Shown here: positions 42,620 to 51,918 of the stretch, piece after piece
How positions within the stretch are numbered: position 1 is the stretch's first letter
Layout of the letters: the number at the start of each line of letters is the position of its first letter
Assembly (NCBI RefSeq): GCF_021245985.1
Contig: NZ_JAJQXA010000007.1
Coordinates: forward strand, 124,001-188,000
Reading direction: 5' to 3'
DNA: 64,000 bases
Source of the DNA: Flavobacterium soyae
GTDB taxonomy: Bacteria; Bacteroidota; Bacteroidia; Flavobacteriales; Flavobacteriaceae
The notes under the pieces: model-generated
What the model was told of the DNA's origin: nothing
The model's input: only the letters and a program-made list of their open reading frames with translations
Database searches by the model: none
Made by a program: the position numbers and the translations under genes

Positions 42620-42678
42620 AGCTTGAGTATAAATTTTGCGCCTCGACGTCTTTGCGAGACTAAAAAAAAACAAAAAAA

Positions 42679-42703
42679 CTTTGTGTCTTAGAGCCTTCGT
42701 GGC
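42679..42703 (+). repeat. Octamer array (CTTTGnnn)
   Basis: CTTTGTGT, CTTAGAGC, CTTCGTGG with an 8-base period, after an A-rich stretch. Confidence 0.5.
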
Positions 42704-42772
42704 AGAAAACCTTCCTCCAAAATTTCACACAAAAAACATTGAAAATTAAACTTTAAACAAAACTTTATTGCT

Positions 42773-42780
42773 TAATTTTG
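42773..42780 (+). promoter_or_regulatory. Candidate -7 box for lpdA
   Basis: TAATTTTG lies 28 bases before the lpdA start and fits TAnnTTTG. Confidence 0.5.
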
Positions 42781-42807
42781 TAACCGCTAAAATAAAAACA
42801 AAATACT

Positions 42808-44211
42808 ATGAGTTCATTTGACGTAGTCATTATAGGTTCAGGTCCTGGCGGATATGTATCAGCAATTCGTTGCGCACAATTAGGTTTCAAAACTGCAATT
42901 GTAGAAAAATATAATTCATTAGGCGGAACTTGCCTTAACGTAGGTTGTATTCCTTCAAAAGCATTATTATCTTCTTCTCACCATTATGCTGAAATTGCTC
43001 ATTTTGCAGATCACGGAATTGAAGTTTCTGGTGATGTAAAAATCAATTTAGAGAAAATGATTGCACGCAAACAAGCCGTTGTAGATCAAACCGTAGGTGG
43101 AATTAACTACCTAATGGAAAAAAATAAAATTACTGTTTTCAATGGTTTAGGTTCTTTCGTAGACGCAACGCACATTGCAGTTGCAAAAGCTGACGGAACA
43201 TCAGAAACTATCGAAGCAAAATATACTGTAATTGCTACAGGTTCTAAACCATCATCTTTACCATTCATCAAAATTGATAAAGAAAGAATCATCACTTCTA
43301 CTGAAGCTTTAGCTTTAAAAGAAGTTCCAAAACATTTAGTTATCATCGGTGGTGGAGTTATCGGAATCGAGCTTGGACAAGTTTACTTACGTTTGGGAGC
43401 GCAAGTTTCTGTAGTGGAATTCATGGACAGAATCATTCCGGGAATGGACGGTTCCCTTTCAAAAGAATTGACTAAAGTGTTGAAAAAACAAGGAATGAAA
43501 TTCTACGTTTCTCACAAAGTAAAATCAGTAGAAAGAAACGGCGATGCTGTTGTAGTTCAGGCTGAAAATGCAAAAGGAGAAACAATCACGCTGGAAGGAG
43601 ATTATTCATTAGTTTCTGTTGGTCGTCGTCCTTATACAGACGGATTAAACGCTGACAAAGCCGGAGTTAAAATTTCAGACAGAGGACAAGTTGAAGTAAA
43701 CGATCATTTACAAACTAATGTTCCTAATATTTATGCAATTGGTGACGTTGTTCGCGGGGCAATGTTGGCGCACAAAGCAGAGGAAGAAGGAGTAATGGTA
43801 GCTGAAATTTTAGCAGGTCAAAAACCGCATATCGATTATAACTTAATTCCGGGTGTAGTTTACACTTGGCCAGAAGTTGCTGCGGTTGGACAAACTGAAG
43901 AGCAATTGAAAGCAGCTGGAATAAAATACAAATCTGGAAGTTTCCCATTTAAAGCTTTAGGACGTGCAAGAGCAAGTGCTGATTTAGACGGATTTGTAAA
44001 AATCCTTGCTGACGAAAAAACTGATGAGGTTTTAGGAGTTCACATGATTGGAGCGCGTACAGCCGATTTAATTGCTGAAGCGGTTACTGCTATGGAATTC
44101 AAAGCTTCTGCCGAAGATATTTCAAGAATGAGCCATGCGCATCCAACTTTCGCGGAAGCGGTAAAAGAAGCAGCATTGGCAGCGACAGAAAATAGAGCTT
44201 TACACGTATAA
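42808..44211 (+). CDS. lpdA: Dihydrolipoyl dehydrogenase
   Basis: 467 residues, the usual length. FAD site IIGSGPGGYVSAIRC (8-22), redox disulfide GGTCLNVGCIPSKALL (Cys42 and Cys47), NAD site VIIGGGVIGIELGQVYLRLG, second FAD motif NIYAIGDVVRGAMLAHKAEE, and the C-terminal His-Glu pair in SHAHPTFAEAVKEAALAATE. It reoxidises lipoamide in pyruvate, 2-oxoglutarate, branched-chain or glycine complexes; no E1/E2 genes are next to it. It has its own promoter box and a terminator, so it is monocistronic. Confidence 0.97.
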   Translation: MSSFDVVIIGSGPGGYVSAIRCAQLGFKTAIVEKYNSLGGTCLNVGCIPSKALLSSSHHYAEIAHFADHGIEVSGDVKINLEKMIARKQAVVDQTVGGINYLMEKNKITVFNGLGSFVDATHIAVAKADGTSETIEAKYTVIATGSKPSSLPFIKIDKERIITSTEALALKEVPKHLVIIGGGVIGIELGQVYLRLGAQVSVVEFMDRIIPGMDGSLSKELTKVLKKQGMKFYVSHKVKSVERNGDAVVVQAENAKGETITLEGDYSLVSVGRRPYTDGLNADKAGVKISDRGQVEVNDHLQTNVPNIYAIGDVVRGAMLAHKAEEEGVMVAEILAGQKPHIDYNLIPGVVYTWPEVAAVGQTEEQLKAAGIKYKSGSFPFKALGRARASADLDGFVKILADEKTDEVLGVHMIGARTADLIAEAVTAMEFKASAEDISRMSHAHPTFAEAVKEAALAATENRALHV

Positions 44212-44233
44212 TTTTTTACGTACAATCATATTT

Positions 44234-44268
44234 AAAAACCGTCAGGAATTATTTCTGATGGTTTTTTT
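44234..44268 (+). terminator. Terminator of lpdA
   Basis: Stem AACCGTCAG / CTGATGGTT (one G.U pair) followed by a run of T. Confidence 0.8.
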
Positions 44269-44411
44269 ATTTTACAGCAAATTTTAATGCCTAAAAAAAT
44301 ATAAACTTGGAGAAAAATTTTGTAAATTAGATGTGTAATTCAGATGTAATCTTTATGGTAATAAAAATATTACATCTTGATAACTAGATATATAGCTCCA
44401 GTTTTTGTTAG

Positions 44412-44832
44412 GAGCAAGAATCGCAATCTGTTTTTTATTCTTGCGGCTCTATTATTCCTAAAAAAGCTGCTGCAGTTACCAATTTTGATAAAGCCGGATA
44501 TTTAAGATGGCATAAAATCGCACGATCAGATTACAATTGGGAAAGAAACTTAGATAATGTTACCGCCAAATATTCTCTCAACGATAACCGGTACCATTAG
44601 AGTCGATAATAAGGGCTATGGTGTCAAAAAAGACAAGTGGGAACAGAGCATCGGGAAAGCCAAATTTGTCAGAAAAGACAATGTTGGTATGCTCAAAGTC
44701 TCATTTTTTGGTCCTTTATTCAGGATGTAATGTTGTTGCAGCAAACAACGATTATAAACATACTCTTGTTGCGGGCGAAAGCTTAAATACATATGAATCT
44801 TTCTGGAGAAACTACAATGCCAGAAAGTATTA
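44412..44832 (+). pseudogene. Decayed lipocalin (Blc-like) lipoprotein gene
   Basis: Reading frames spliced by eye give a lipocalin. A signal-like IAICFLFL, then across one shift YSCGSIIPKKAAAVTNFDKA (lipobox Cys), KIARSDYNWERNLDNVTAKY, then across a second shift near 44590 GTIRVDNKGYGVKKDKWEQS and KVSFFGPL, then across a third shift near 44720 SGCNVVAANNDYKHTLVAGE to a stop at 44830-44832. NVTAKYSL and the FFGP stretch are lipocalin signatures. At least three frameshifts make it non-functional. The rest of the 44212-44973 gap holds only the lpdA terminator and the terminator at 44924. Confidence 0.82.
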
Positions 44833-44923
44833 AAAACAGTTTTTCTTATCAAAACTCAGGAAATTAGAGTATATCATATTCAGACTTGGTTTGGGTAAAA
44901 TACGATAAATCAAATTAAATAAA

Positions 44924-44952
44924 AAACCCGGCATTCTAAATGTCGGGTTTAT
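44924..44952. terminator. Intrinsic terminator before the DoxX gene end
   Basis: Stem AACCCGGCATT / ATGTCGGGTT with a 4-base loop and A/T-runs on both sides; it can end transcripts from either side. Confidence 0.8.
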
Positions 44953-44973
44953 TTGTTTTTATACGATAAATAA

Positions 44974-45348
44974 TTAAGGCGTAAACACAGTTTTATAATT
45001 ATCCCAATATCTGTAAATCAAGAATAAATTGCCTAGAAAAAGTAATCCGGCAATTGGCAGGCCTTCAGGCGTTAAAAAGTAATTGATAAACAAAATATTG
45101 ATCGTAATTGGTAAAATCAGAATATTTGCCAAAGTCACAAAACGACCTGTTACAAATGAAAGACCACAAAGCAGTTCAACAGTTTTTGCTAACGGAAGCA
45201 AATAAGTTGAAGCAACTAAACCCATATTAAAAGCCTTAAAATTTCCTGTTGTTTCTGGTTCCGGCGCAAGTTTAAAAAAGAACGAAATAGAAGCAAACAG
45301 CAGAAGAAGGCCGATCAAAACGCGGACAATAATAGTAGCAATTTTCAT
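44974..45348 (-). CDS. DoxX-like small membrane protein
   Basis: 124 residues with four predicted membrane helices: ATIIVRVLIGLLLLFASI, a second near MGLVASTYLLPLAKTVELLC, a third near LANILILPITINILFINYFL and a fourth near LPIAGLLFLGNLFLIYRYW. KTVELLCGLSFVTGRFVTLA is the Glu-containing helix loop of DoxX proteins. The family is linked to redox stress in some bacteria, but no function is firm. It ends at a terminator and stands alone. Confidence 0.78.
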   Translation of the reverse strand: MKIATIIVRVLIGLLLLFASISFFFKLAPEPETTGNFKAFNMGLVASTYLLPLAKTVELLCGLSFVTGRFVTLANILILPITINILFINYFLTPEGLPIAGLLFLGNLFLIYRYWDNYKTVFTP

Positions 45349-45555
45349 AATACTTAGAATTTGAATAGGTTAAATGATATAATTAGTGTGCTGATAATAC
45401 AAATCAATATTCTTCAAATAAAACGGAAATCTATTTTAAGTCTTATTTTATTGAGAATTTAACAATCAATAATATTCTACTTTGGGATTAGTTTAATGCT
45501 GTATCAAATATAATGATTTTTTTATTACGAAATTGTTGTTTTATTAACACTTTTC

Positions 45556-46449
45556 TTATTTTTTATAATATTTTTTATAAAGAAAGAATCCGCTGATTAC
45601 AAGTAATATAATTGGCCAAAGATTAATGAAAAAAACTAATATTGCCTGCAAAATATACCATCCGCTTTTTAAAGCATCAATAATCTGGATCCCTAAATTA
45701 GGTTTGTACGCAGAACTGTCTTTTTCGCCCGCAGTTATTTCCTGTTTGATAGTTTCATTTTGATAAAGCTGTAAAGTAATTGTGCTGAAATTAACCTGGT
45801 CCTGCATCGATAAATTCTCAATGATGCGATTATCATTTTCTTCTTTTTGGTTAGCCAGCGTATTTTCGGCATCAATAACATCATTTATTTTTTTGCCTTT
45901 AGAATCAATGGCTTTTTCTACTCTTTTTTCGCTTACAGCACCTCTTTTTTGCGAAAGCTGATTGGCAAGTAACTTTATTGAAACATCATCGGCCTGTATT
46001 ATTCTGTAATCTAAAAAGTCAATTTGTTTGGCAATAGTTTTAATAATGGTGTCGAGCTTTGTATTTGGAACACGAATTGTAATATTATTTTCTACTGAAT
46101 ATTTAGTAGTTTCAAGTGTACTGTCCTGGCTGATTTTAGTTTTAATCTGATCGTGAATGTTACTTTGTAAATTTGTATAAGTAACAAAACCGCCAAATTT
46201 TTGAACAGCATTTTCAATTGCGTAAGTAGATTTGACGACATTTTTAACTTTGAATTTAATATCAGCAGTTCGGATAAATTTCTGTTTGCTGTCTTTTTGT
46301 TCGACTGCTGCAGAAGATGAAATAGCAGTACTGTCTGCCGTCATTTTAGAATCTGCTGATTCCTCAGAAGCGTAATCTGCTTTTTTGCAGGAAAATAATA
46401 AAATAATAATAGTTAAGGCGGTCAAACCTAATTTTGCAGTTGTTTTCAT
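45556..46449 (-). CDS. DUF4349 lipoprotein
   Basis: 297 residues. A lipoprotein signal (TALTIIILLFSCKK, Cys at 21) leads to a disordered Ser/Lys/Asp-rich linker, then the DUF4349 domain: KQKFIRTADIKFKVKNVVKS, VQKFGGFVTYTNLQSN, ITIRVPNTKLDTIIKTIAKQ. A helical linker and one C-terminal membrane helix follow (ILVFFINLWPIILLVISGFF) ending in a lysine tail. It should sit in the inner membrane or at the periplasmic face. No role is known. Confidence 0.87.
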   Translation of the reverse strand: MKTTAKLGLTALTIIILLFSCKKADYASEESADSKMTADSTAISSSAAVEQKDSKQKFIRTADIKFKVKNVVKSTYAIENAVQKFGGFVTYTNLQSNIHDQIKTKISQDSTLETTKYSVENNITIRVPNTKLDTIIKTIAKQIDFLDYRIIQADDVSIKLLANQLSQKRGAVSEKRVEKAIDSKGKKINDVIDAENTLANQKEENDNRIIENLSMQDQVNFSTITLQLYQNETIKQEITAGEKDSSAYKPNLGIQIIDALKSGWYILQAILVFFINLWPIILLVISGFFLYKKYYKK

Positions 46450-46631
46450 AAATGTTTAAAATTTGATTAATGAATAAAATATTTTGATGGTATTAATTTG
46501 TTTAATTTGTTAAAATGTTTGTGAATTAATATAAAATCGATGTACTAAAAAGCGTGCCAATAATTTTTATCGAATCTTTTATCGAAGGTCTTTTTTTGTT
46601 GTAATTTTGAAATTTAAAAATCCATTCATTT

Positions 46632-47918
46632 TTGAGAGTTTCTATTACCAAGCCTATTTCAAACCCGGAGCAGTTTAAACAACAGCTTTTAATCTGGGCA
46701 CAGCAATTTCGTGAAGTCATTTTTTTAGACAGTAATTCTTATCCGCAGCGATATTCAAGTTTTGATTGTTTATTGGCTGTAGATGCTTTTACATCATTAA
46801 AAACTGATTTTCACAACGCTTTTGATGACTTAAAACAATATCAGCAAACCACAAGAGACTGGCTGTTTGGTTATTTATCTTATGATTTAAAAAATGATAT
46901 TGAAGACTTAAAATCAAATAATTTTGATGGATTAGAATTTCCGGATTTGTTCTTTTTTCAGCCAAAAAAAATATTTGTATTAAAAGGAAATCAGCTTGAA
47001 ATTCAATATTTGCTGCTTTGTGATGATGAGGTTGAAGATGATTTTAATGAGATAGTCGAAAGTCAAAAGTCAAAAGTCGAAAGTGCAGCATCTTTAAAAA
47101 TTGAGCAGCGTATTTCCAGAGATTTATATGTTGAAAAAGTAACTAAAATGCTTGAACATATTCATAAAGGCGATATGTATGAAGCAAATTTTTGCATGGA
47201 ATTTTTTGCCGAAAATGCAATAATTAATCCGTTAGAAAAATTTGAGAAACTGAATGAAATTTCACAAGCACCATTTTCAGTTTTCTTCAAAAATCACAAA
47301 CAATATTTACTTTCTGCTTCACCGGAACGTTATCTGAAAAAAGTGGGAGATAAAATTATTTCTCAGCCTATAAAAGGAACTTCAAAACGATTTTTAGATT
47401 CGGCAGAAGATCAAAAATCAAGAGAACTCCTCGAATCTGATGCAAAAGAACGTGCCGAAAATATTATGATTACAGATTTAGTTCGGAACGATTTATCACA
47501 TACAGCACAAAAAGGTTCTGTTGAAGTTGAAGAACTTTGCAAAATCTATTCTTTCTTGCAGGTTCATCAAATGATTTCGACCATAACGTCAAAATTAGAT
47601 CCTGAATATTCTCCGGCAGACGTTTTAAAAACAACTTTTCCAATGGGAAGTATGACAGGCGCGCCAAAGATTTCGGTTATGAAAATCATCGAAAATCTGG
47701 AAGAAACCAAACGCGGACTTTACAGCGGCGCCGTTGGTTATTTTACACCCGAAGGTGATTTTGACTTTAATGTTGTAATTCGAAGTATATTGTACAATCA
47801 GGAAAAACAATACGTTTCGTTTTCAGTAGGAAGTGCCATAACATCGCTTTCAATTCCAGAAAAAGAATTCGAAGAATGTTTATTAAAAGCTAAAGCAATG
47901 CACGAAGTTTTACAGTAA
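46632..47918 (+). CDS. pabB: Aminodeoxychorismate synthase component I / chorismate-binding enzyme
   Basis: 428 residues of the anthranilate synthase I fold. KIISQPIKGTSKRFL contains the Lys of PIKGT that marks PabB (TrpE has PIAGT), and AENIMITDLVRNDLSH, TTFPMGSMTGAPKISVMKII and GLYSGAVGYFTPEGDFDFNV are the chorismate-site motifs. It makes aminodeoxychorismate for folate with a PabA glutaminase that is not in this window. It is shorter than E. coli PabB because the N-terminal part is reduced. The spacing to tilS is 300 bases, filled by repeats. Confidence 0.88.
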   Translation: MRVSITKPISNPEQFKQQLLIWAQQFREVIFLDSNSYPQRYSSFDCLLAVDAFTSLKTDFHNAFDDLKQYQQTTRDWLFGYLSYDLKNDIEDLKSNNFDGLEFPDLFFFQPKKIFVLKGNQLEIQYLLLCDDEVEDDFNEIVESQKSKVESAASLKIEQRISRDLYVEKVTKMLEHIHKGDMYEANFCMEFFAENAIINPLEKFEKLNEISQAPFSVFFKNHKQYLLSASPERYLKKVGDKIISQPIKGTSKRFLDSAEDQKSRELLESDAKERAENIMITDLVRNDLSHTAQKGSVEVEELCKIYSFLQVHQMISTITSKLDPEYSPADVLKTTFPMGSMTGAPKISVMKIIENLEETKRGLYSGAVGYFTPEGDFDFNVVIRSILYNQEKQYVSFSVGSAITSLSIPEKEFEECLLKAKAMHEVLQ

Positions 47919-47927
47919 AGAAGGTTT

Positions 47928-48149
47928 GCCACGAATTAAACAAATTTCCACTAATTTTTTTTCTTCAATTTGATGTAAAAAAATATAGCCACAGATTTAA
48001 AGGATTAAAAAGATTTTTTTTGTTTCACGCAGATTCTGCAGATTTAATTTAAAATTTAGAAATAAATCATTTTAATCCTTTAAATCTGTGACAAAAAAAC
48101 TACTCAATCTGCATGAAAATAATTCGTGAAAATTCGTGTAATTCGTGGC
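47928..48149. repeat. Nested palindromes: module A enclosing module B
   Basis: Outer arms GCCACGAATTA (47928) / TAATTCGTGGC (48149) enclose inner arms GCCACAGATTTAAAGG (47988) / the complement near 48092. The two types are adjacent but separate at 21333-21483. It fills the 300-base gap before tilS. Confidence 0.75.
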
Positions 48150-48218
48150 AAATAAAAAAAATCACCGCTTAACATTTCATTTAAAAATAGATAAAATTTA
48201 ATTTGTTACTTTTATCAA

Positions 48219-49529
48219 ATGCTTTCAAAATTTCAAAATCATATCGCATCCAGATTTCCATTTTTAGTCGAGAAAAAGCTTTTTCTTGCTGTTAGCGGGG
48301 GCTTAGACAGTATGGTTTTACTACATTTATTGAAACAATTGCCGTATGAAATTGCTGTTTTGCATTGCAATTTCCAGCTTCGCGGTTTAGAAAGTTTCGG
48401 AGATCAGAATTTTATTCAGGAATATTGCGATCAAAATAATATTCCCGTTTTTATAACGCAGTTTGATACCGAAGCTTTTGCAAAAGATTATAAACTTTCT
48501 ACTCAGGTTGCCGCGCGGGAACTTCGTTACAATTGGTTTTATGAACTTCTGAAAGAAAAAAAATTCGATTATATATTAACAGCGCATCATGCAGATGATA
48601 ATCTGGAAACTTTTATTATTAATCTAACCCGCGGAACAGGATTAGAAGGATTAACCGGAATTCCAGAAGAAAATGATAAAATAATACGTCCGCTTCTGCC
48701 ATTTTCAAGAGAAGAAATTCTGAAATATGCCGAAGAAAATAATATAAAATGGAGAGAAGACAGCAGCAATGCATCTAATAAATATTTGCGAAATAAAATT
48801 CGCCACGATTTAGTTCCCATTCTTAAAGAAATCAATCCCAATTTTTTAAACGCATTTCAAAAAACACAATCGTATTTGCAGGAATCGCAGGTTATGGTTG
48901 AAGATGCGTCGATTATGATTTATCAGCAGGCTGCAAAAGAAGTTGGAGAGGATATTTATTTTGATTTGAATCAGCTAAAAAAACTTTCGAATTATAAATC
49001 GTATTTGTACCAATGGCTGAATGAATTTGGCTTTTCGGCGTGGAACGATATTTATGATTTAGTTGATGGACAATCAGGAAAACAGGTTCTTTCGGAAGAA
49101 TTTAGATTGCTGAAAAATCGGGAAACATTGATTTTAAGCCCGATTTTAGAAATATCTGAAAAAGAAGAATTTCAAATCGATGCGAATGATACAGAAGTTA
49201 ATTTTCCCTTAAAATTGAGACTTTGTAACGTTGATCACATAAGTATAGATTCAAATAGAACTATATTTGTGGACGCCGAAAAAATCGGGTTTCCTTTGGT
49301 TTTGCGCAGATGGAATGAAGGAGATGTTTTTCAGCCTTTTGGAATGAACGGAAAGTCTAAAAAAGTGAGCAAACTTTTTAAAGACGAAAAACTATCACTG
49401 ATCGAAAAGGAAAAAACATGGATTTTAACATCTGATAATCAAATCGTATGGGTTGTTGGAATTAGGCAGGATGAACGTTTTAGAATAAAAAACACCACAA
49501 ATAAAATACTTAAAATAGAATTGCAATAA
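48219..49529 (+). CDS. tilS: tRNA(Ile)-lysidine synthetase
   Basis: 436 residues. The PP-loop ATPase motif is LFLAVSGGLDSMVLLHLL (Ser26-Gly-Gly-x-Asp-Ser31). LTAHHADDNLETFIINLTRG and NASNKYLRNKIRHDLVPIL are family motifs, and the C-terminal substrate domain has VLRRWNEGDVFQPFGMNGKS. It modifies the CAU anticodon of tRNA-Ile2 so that it reads AUA. The stop overlaps the DsbD start (TAATG), so the two are coupled. Confidence 0.96.
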   Translation: MLSKFQNHIASRFPFLVEKKLFLAVSGGLDSMVLLHLLKQLPYEIAVLHCNFQLRGLESFGDQNFIQEYCDQNNIPVFITQFDTEAFAKDYKLSTQVAARELRYNWFYELLKEKKFDYILTAHHADDNLETFIINLTRGTGLEGLTGIPEENDKIIRPLLPFSREEILKYAEENNIKWREDSSNASNKYLRNKIRHDLVPILKEINPNFLNAFQKTQSYLQESQVMVEDASIMIYQQAAKEVGEDIYFDLNQLKKLSNYKSYLYQWLNEFGFSAWNDIYDLVDGQSGKQVLSEEFRLLKNRETLILSPILEISEKEEFQIDANDTEVNFPLKLRLCNVDHISIDSNRTIFVDAEKIGFPLVLRRWNEGDVFQPFGMNGKSKKVSKLFKDEKLSLIEKEKTWILTSDNQIVWVVGIRQDERFRIKNTTNKILKIELQ

Positions 49530-51616
49530 TGAACTTTAATCAAAACCATCAAATGATATTTGCTAAAAATATCTGGAATAAAATCACTGTCTTTTTTCTG
49601 TTTTTCTTTTTTGCTTTGGCGGGTAATGCTCAAATTTTAGAGCCTGTAAAATGGAATTCTAAAATTGAAAAAAAAGGAAATAATGCCGTTTTAATTTTTG
49701 ACGGTACGATTGAAAAAGACTGGCATATGTATTCGCAATTCACTCCAGAAGGCGGACCGCTTGCATTAGAAATAGTCTTTAAAAATCAAAAAGGAAACTA
49801 TGAATTAATTGGCAAAGCCAAAGAAGGTAAAACCAGAACTGCTTTTAATGATGTTTTTGGTGTAAATGAAACTTTCTTTGAAGGAAAAGCGCATATCGAG
49901 CAGGAAATTAAAATTATTAACCCGAATCTAAAAACGGTTGATGTAGATTTTGATTTTCAGGTTTGTAAAGAAGTTTGTATCAATTCAAATAAGAAATTTT
50001 CTATTACAGTTCCTTCAACCTTTAAAATGGATGAAGTTCCGGTTATAGCACCAGCACAATTAGACGAAACTAAAAGAACTGGTTTAGCAATTGATACCGT
50101 TAAAAAAGAAGCAGAAGTAACGAAAGATCAAACAGTAAAAGCAGAAACTGAAAAAGAGATAAATGAAGAAATTCCTGCTCCGGCACCAGCCAGAAGTTTG
50201 TGGTCAATCTTTTTTATTGCGTTTTTATCAGGATTTGCAGCCTTGCTGACACCTTGTGTATTTCCGATGATTCCTATGACAGTAAGTTTCTTTACAAAAC
50301 AAAGCAAAAGCAGGGCAAAAGGAATTAGAAATGCTATTATTTACGGACTTTCTATTATCGCTATTTATGTAATTTTAGGGCTTATTGTTACTAAAATATT
50401 TGGTGCCGATGCCTTAAATGCATTGTCGACAGATGTTTGGTTTAACCTTATTTTCTTTGTGATCTTAATCATTTTTGCTACTTCATTTTTAGGAGCTTTC
50501 GAAATCATGCTTCCAAATTCATGGGCAAATAAAGCAGACCAGCAGGCAGATAAAGGTGGAATAATTGGAATATTATTCATGGCTTTGGCTTTGGCAATTG
50601 TATCATTTTCATGTACTGGGCCAATTGTTGGAACTTTATTGGTTGAAGCGGCTTCAAATGGAGGAATTGCTCCAATTGTTGGAATGTTAGGATTTTCATC
50701 GGCATTAGCTTTACCATTTATGTTGTTTGCTATGTTCCCGGGCTGGTTGAATTCATTACCAAAATCTGGCGGATGGTTAAACACTGTAAAAGTTGTTCTA
50801 GGATTTTTAGAATTAGCATTGGCATTTAAATTTTTATCAAATGCCGATTTAGTTTTACAATTGCATTTCTTAGAAAGAGAAGTTTTCATTGCAATTTGGA
50901 TTGCTATTTTTGCTGCATTGACTTTATATTTATTCGGAAAAATTACTTTGCCTCATGATAGTCCGTTACAGCATATTTCTGTTGGAAGATTGTATTTAGG
51001 ATTACTTACTTTAGTATTTACAATGTATTTAATTCCCGGACTTTGGGGAGCACCATTGAAATTAATCAGCGCATTTCCGCCGCCGCCGCAATATAGCGAA
51101 AGCCCGTTTGGAGTAGGAGGATCTGGTAATTCAGGTTTGAGTACTGATGTAAAAGGACTTCCTGAAGGAGCAGAATTAGGCCCGCATGGTATTATGGTTT
51201 TCCACGATTACGAAGACGGATTAGCGTATGCAAAAGAAATCCATAAACCAATCATGCTTGATTTTACAGGTTATGCCTGCGTAAACTGCAGAAAAATGGA
51301 AAACAATGTTTGGTCTGAACCAACGATTTTACCAATCTTAAAAAATGATGTTGTTTTGATTTCTCTTTATGTTGATGATAAACGCGAATTGCCAAAAGAA
51401 GAGCAATTTGTAACCGCTGCCGGAGACAAAATCATTACAGTTGGCGATAAATGGACAGATTTTATGATCTCTAAATATAAAACCAATACACAGCCTTTAT
51501 ATGTAATTACTGACTTAGAAGGTAATAATCTGCACACTTCTAAACCAACAATTAGTTATGTAAGTGCTGCAGAATATTTGAAGTGGTTAAAAGAAGGAAT
51601 AGCGAACTTTAAGTAA
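49529..51616 (+). CDS. dsbD: DsbD-like thiol:disulfide interchange protein
   Basis: 695 residues. A signal region (KITVFFLFFFFALAGNAQ; an inner ATG at 49553 is a possible start), an N-terminal DsbD-alpha-like domain with the Cys pair in FQVCKEVCINSNKKFS, eight membrane helices with the Cys sites LLTPCVFPMIPMTVSFF and VSFSCTGPIVGT, and a C-terminal thioredoxin domain with FTGYACVNCRKMENN (CVNC). It carries electrons from the cytoplasm to periplasmic thiol proteins, for example for cytochrome c maturation. Start coupled to the tilS stop. Confidence 0.93.
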   Translation: MNFNQNHQMIFAKNIWNKITVFFLFFFFALAGNAQILEPVKWNSKIEKKGNNAVLIFDGTIEKDWHMYSQFTPEGGPLALEIVFKNQKGNYELIGKAKEGKTRTAFNDVFGVNETFFEGKAHIEQEIKIINPNLKTVDVDFDFQVCKEVCINSNKKFSITVPSTFKMDEVPVIAPAQLDETKRTGLAIDTVKKEAEVTKDQTVKAETEKEINEEIPAPAPARSLWSIFFIAFLSGFAALLTPCVFPMIPMTVSFFTKQSKSRAKGIRNAIIYGLSIIAIYVILGLIVTKIFGADALNALSTDVWFNLIFFVILIIFATSFLGAFEIMLPNSWANKADQQADKGGIIGILFMALALAIVSFSCTGPIVGTLLVEAASNGGIAPIVGMLGFSSALALPFMLFAMFPGWLNSLPKSGGWLNTVKVVLGFLELALAFKFLSNADLVLQLHFLEREVFIAIWIAIFAALTLYLFGKITLPHDSPLQHISVGRLYLGLLTLVFTMYLIPGLWGAPLKLISAFPPPPQYSESPFGVGGSGNSGLSTDVKGLPEGAELGPHGIMVFHDYEDGLAYAKEIHKPIMLDFTGYACVNCRKMENNVWSEPTILPILKNDVVLISLYVDDKRELPKEEQFVTAAGDKIITVGDKWTDFMISKYKTNTQPLYVITDLEGNNLHTSKPTISYVSAAEYLKWLKEGIANFK

Positions 51617-51696
51617 GTTATGAATTGTGAGTTATGAATGAAGAGATATTCTAATTTTTAATTGCTGGTGATTCAAAATATCAGCACCTTCAAAAA

Positions 51697-51778
51697 CATA
51701 GCCCGGGTTTCAACCACGGGAACGTAATCAATATCAAACCTCTATTCTATGCGTCCCGTGGTTGAAACCCGGGCTATG
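51697..51778. repeat. GC-rich palindrome CATAGCCCGGG
   Basis: Arms of 27-28 bases starting CATAGCCCGGGTTTCAACC (51697) and ending GGCTATG (51778), one base indel, about 27-base middle. Much richer in GC than its surroundings; it lies in the 302-base gap between dsbD and amtB. Confidence 0.8.
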
Positions 51779-51852
51779 TTTTAAGAAGTTTGTCTTTAGA
51801 TATTTGTCGATATGAAGCTTTAATCTAAAATATTTAAAAGGTTAATTCAAAC

Positions 51853-51888
51853 AAAAAAGCACTCTAAAATATATAGAGTGCTTTTTTT
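51853..51888 (-). terminator. Terminator of amtB
   Basis: AAGCACTCTA / TAGAGTGCTT with an 8-base loop and T-run on both strands, 31 bases after the amtB stop. Confidence 0.9.
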
Positions 51889-51918
51889 ATCAGCAAGTAG
51901 TATATAAAAATTAATTTC

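Noticed and set aside
44616..44852. Open frames between lpdA and the DoxX gene as separate small genes
   Set aside because: They are frames of the decayed lipocalin read in pieces or its antisense.
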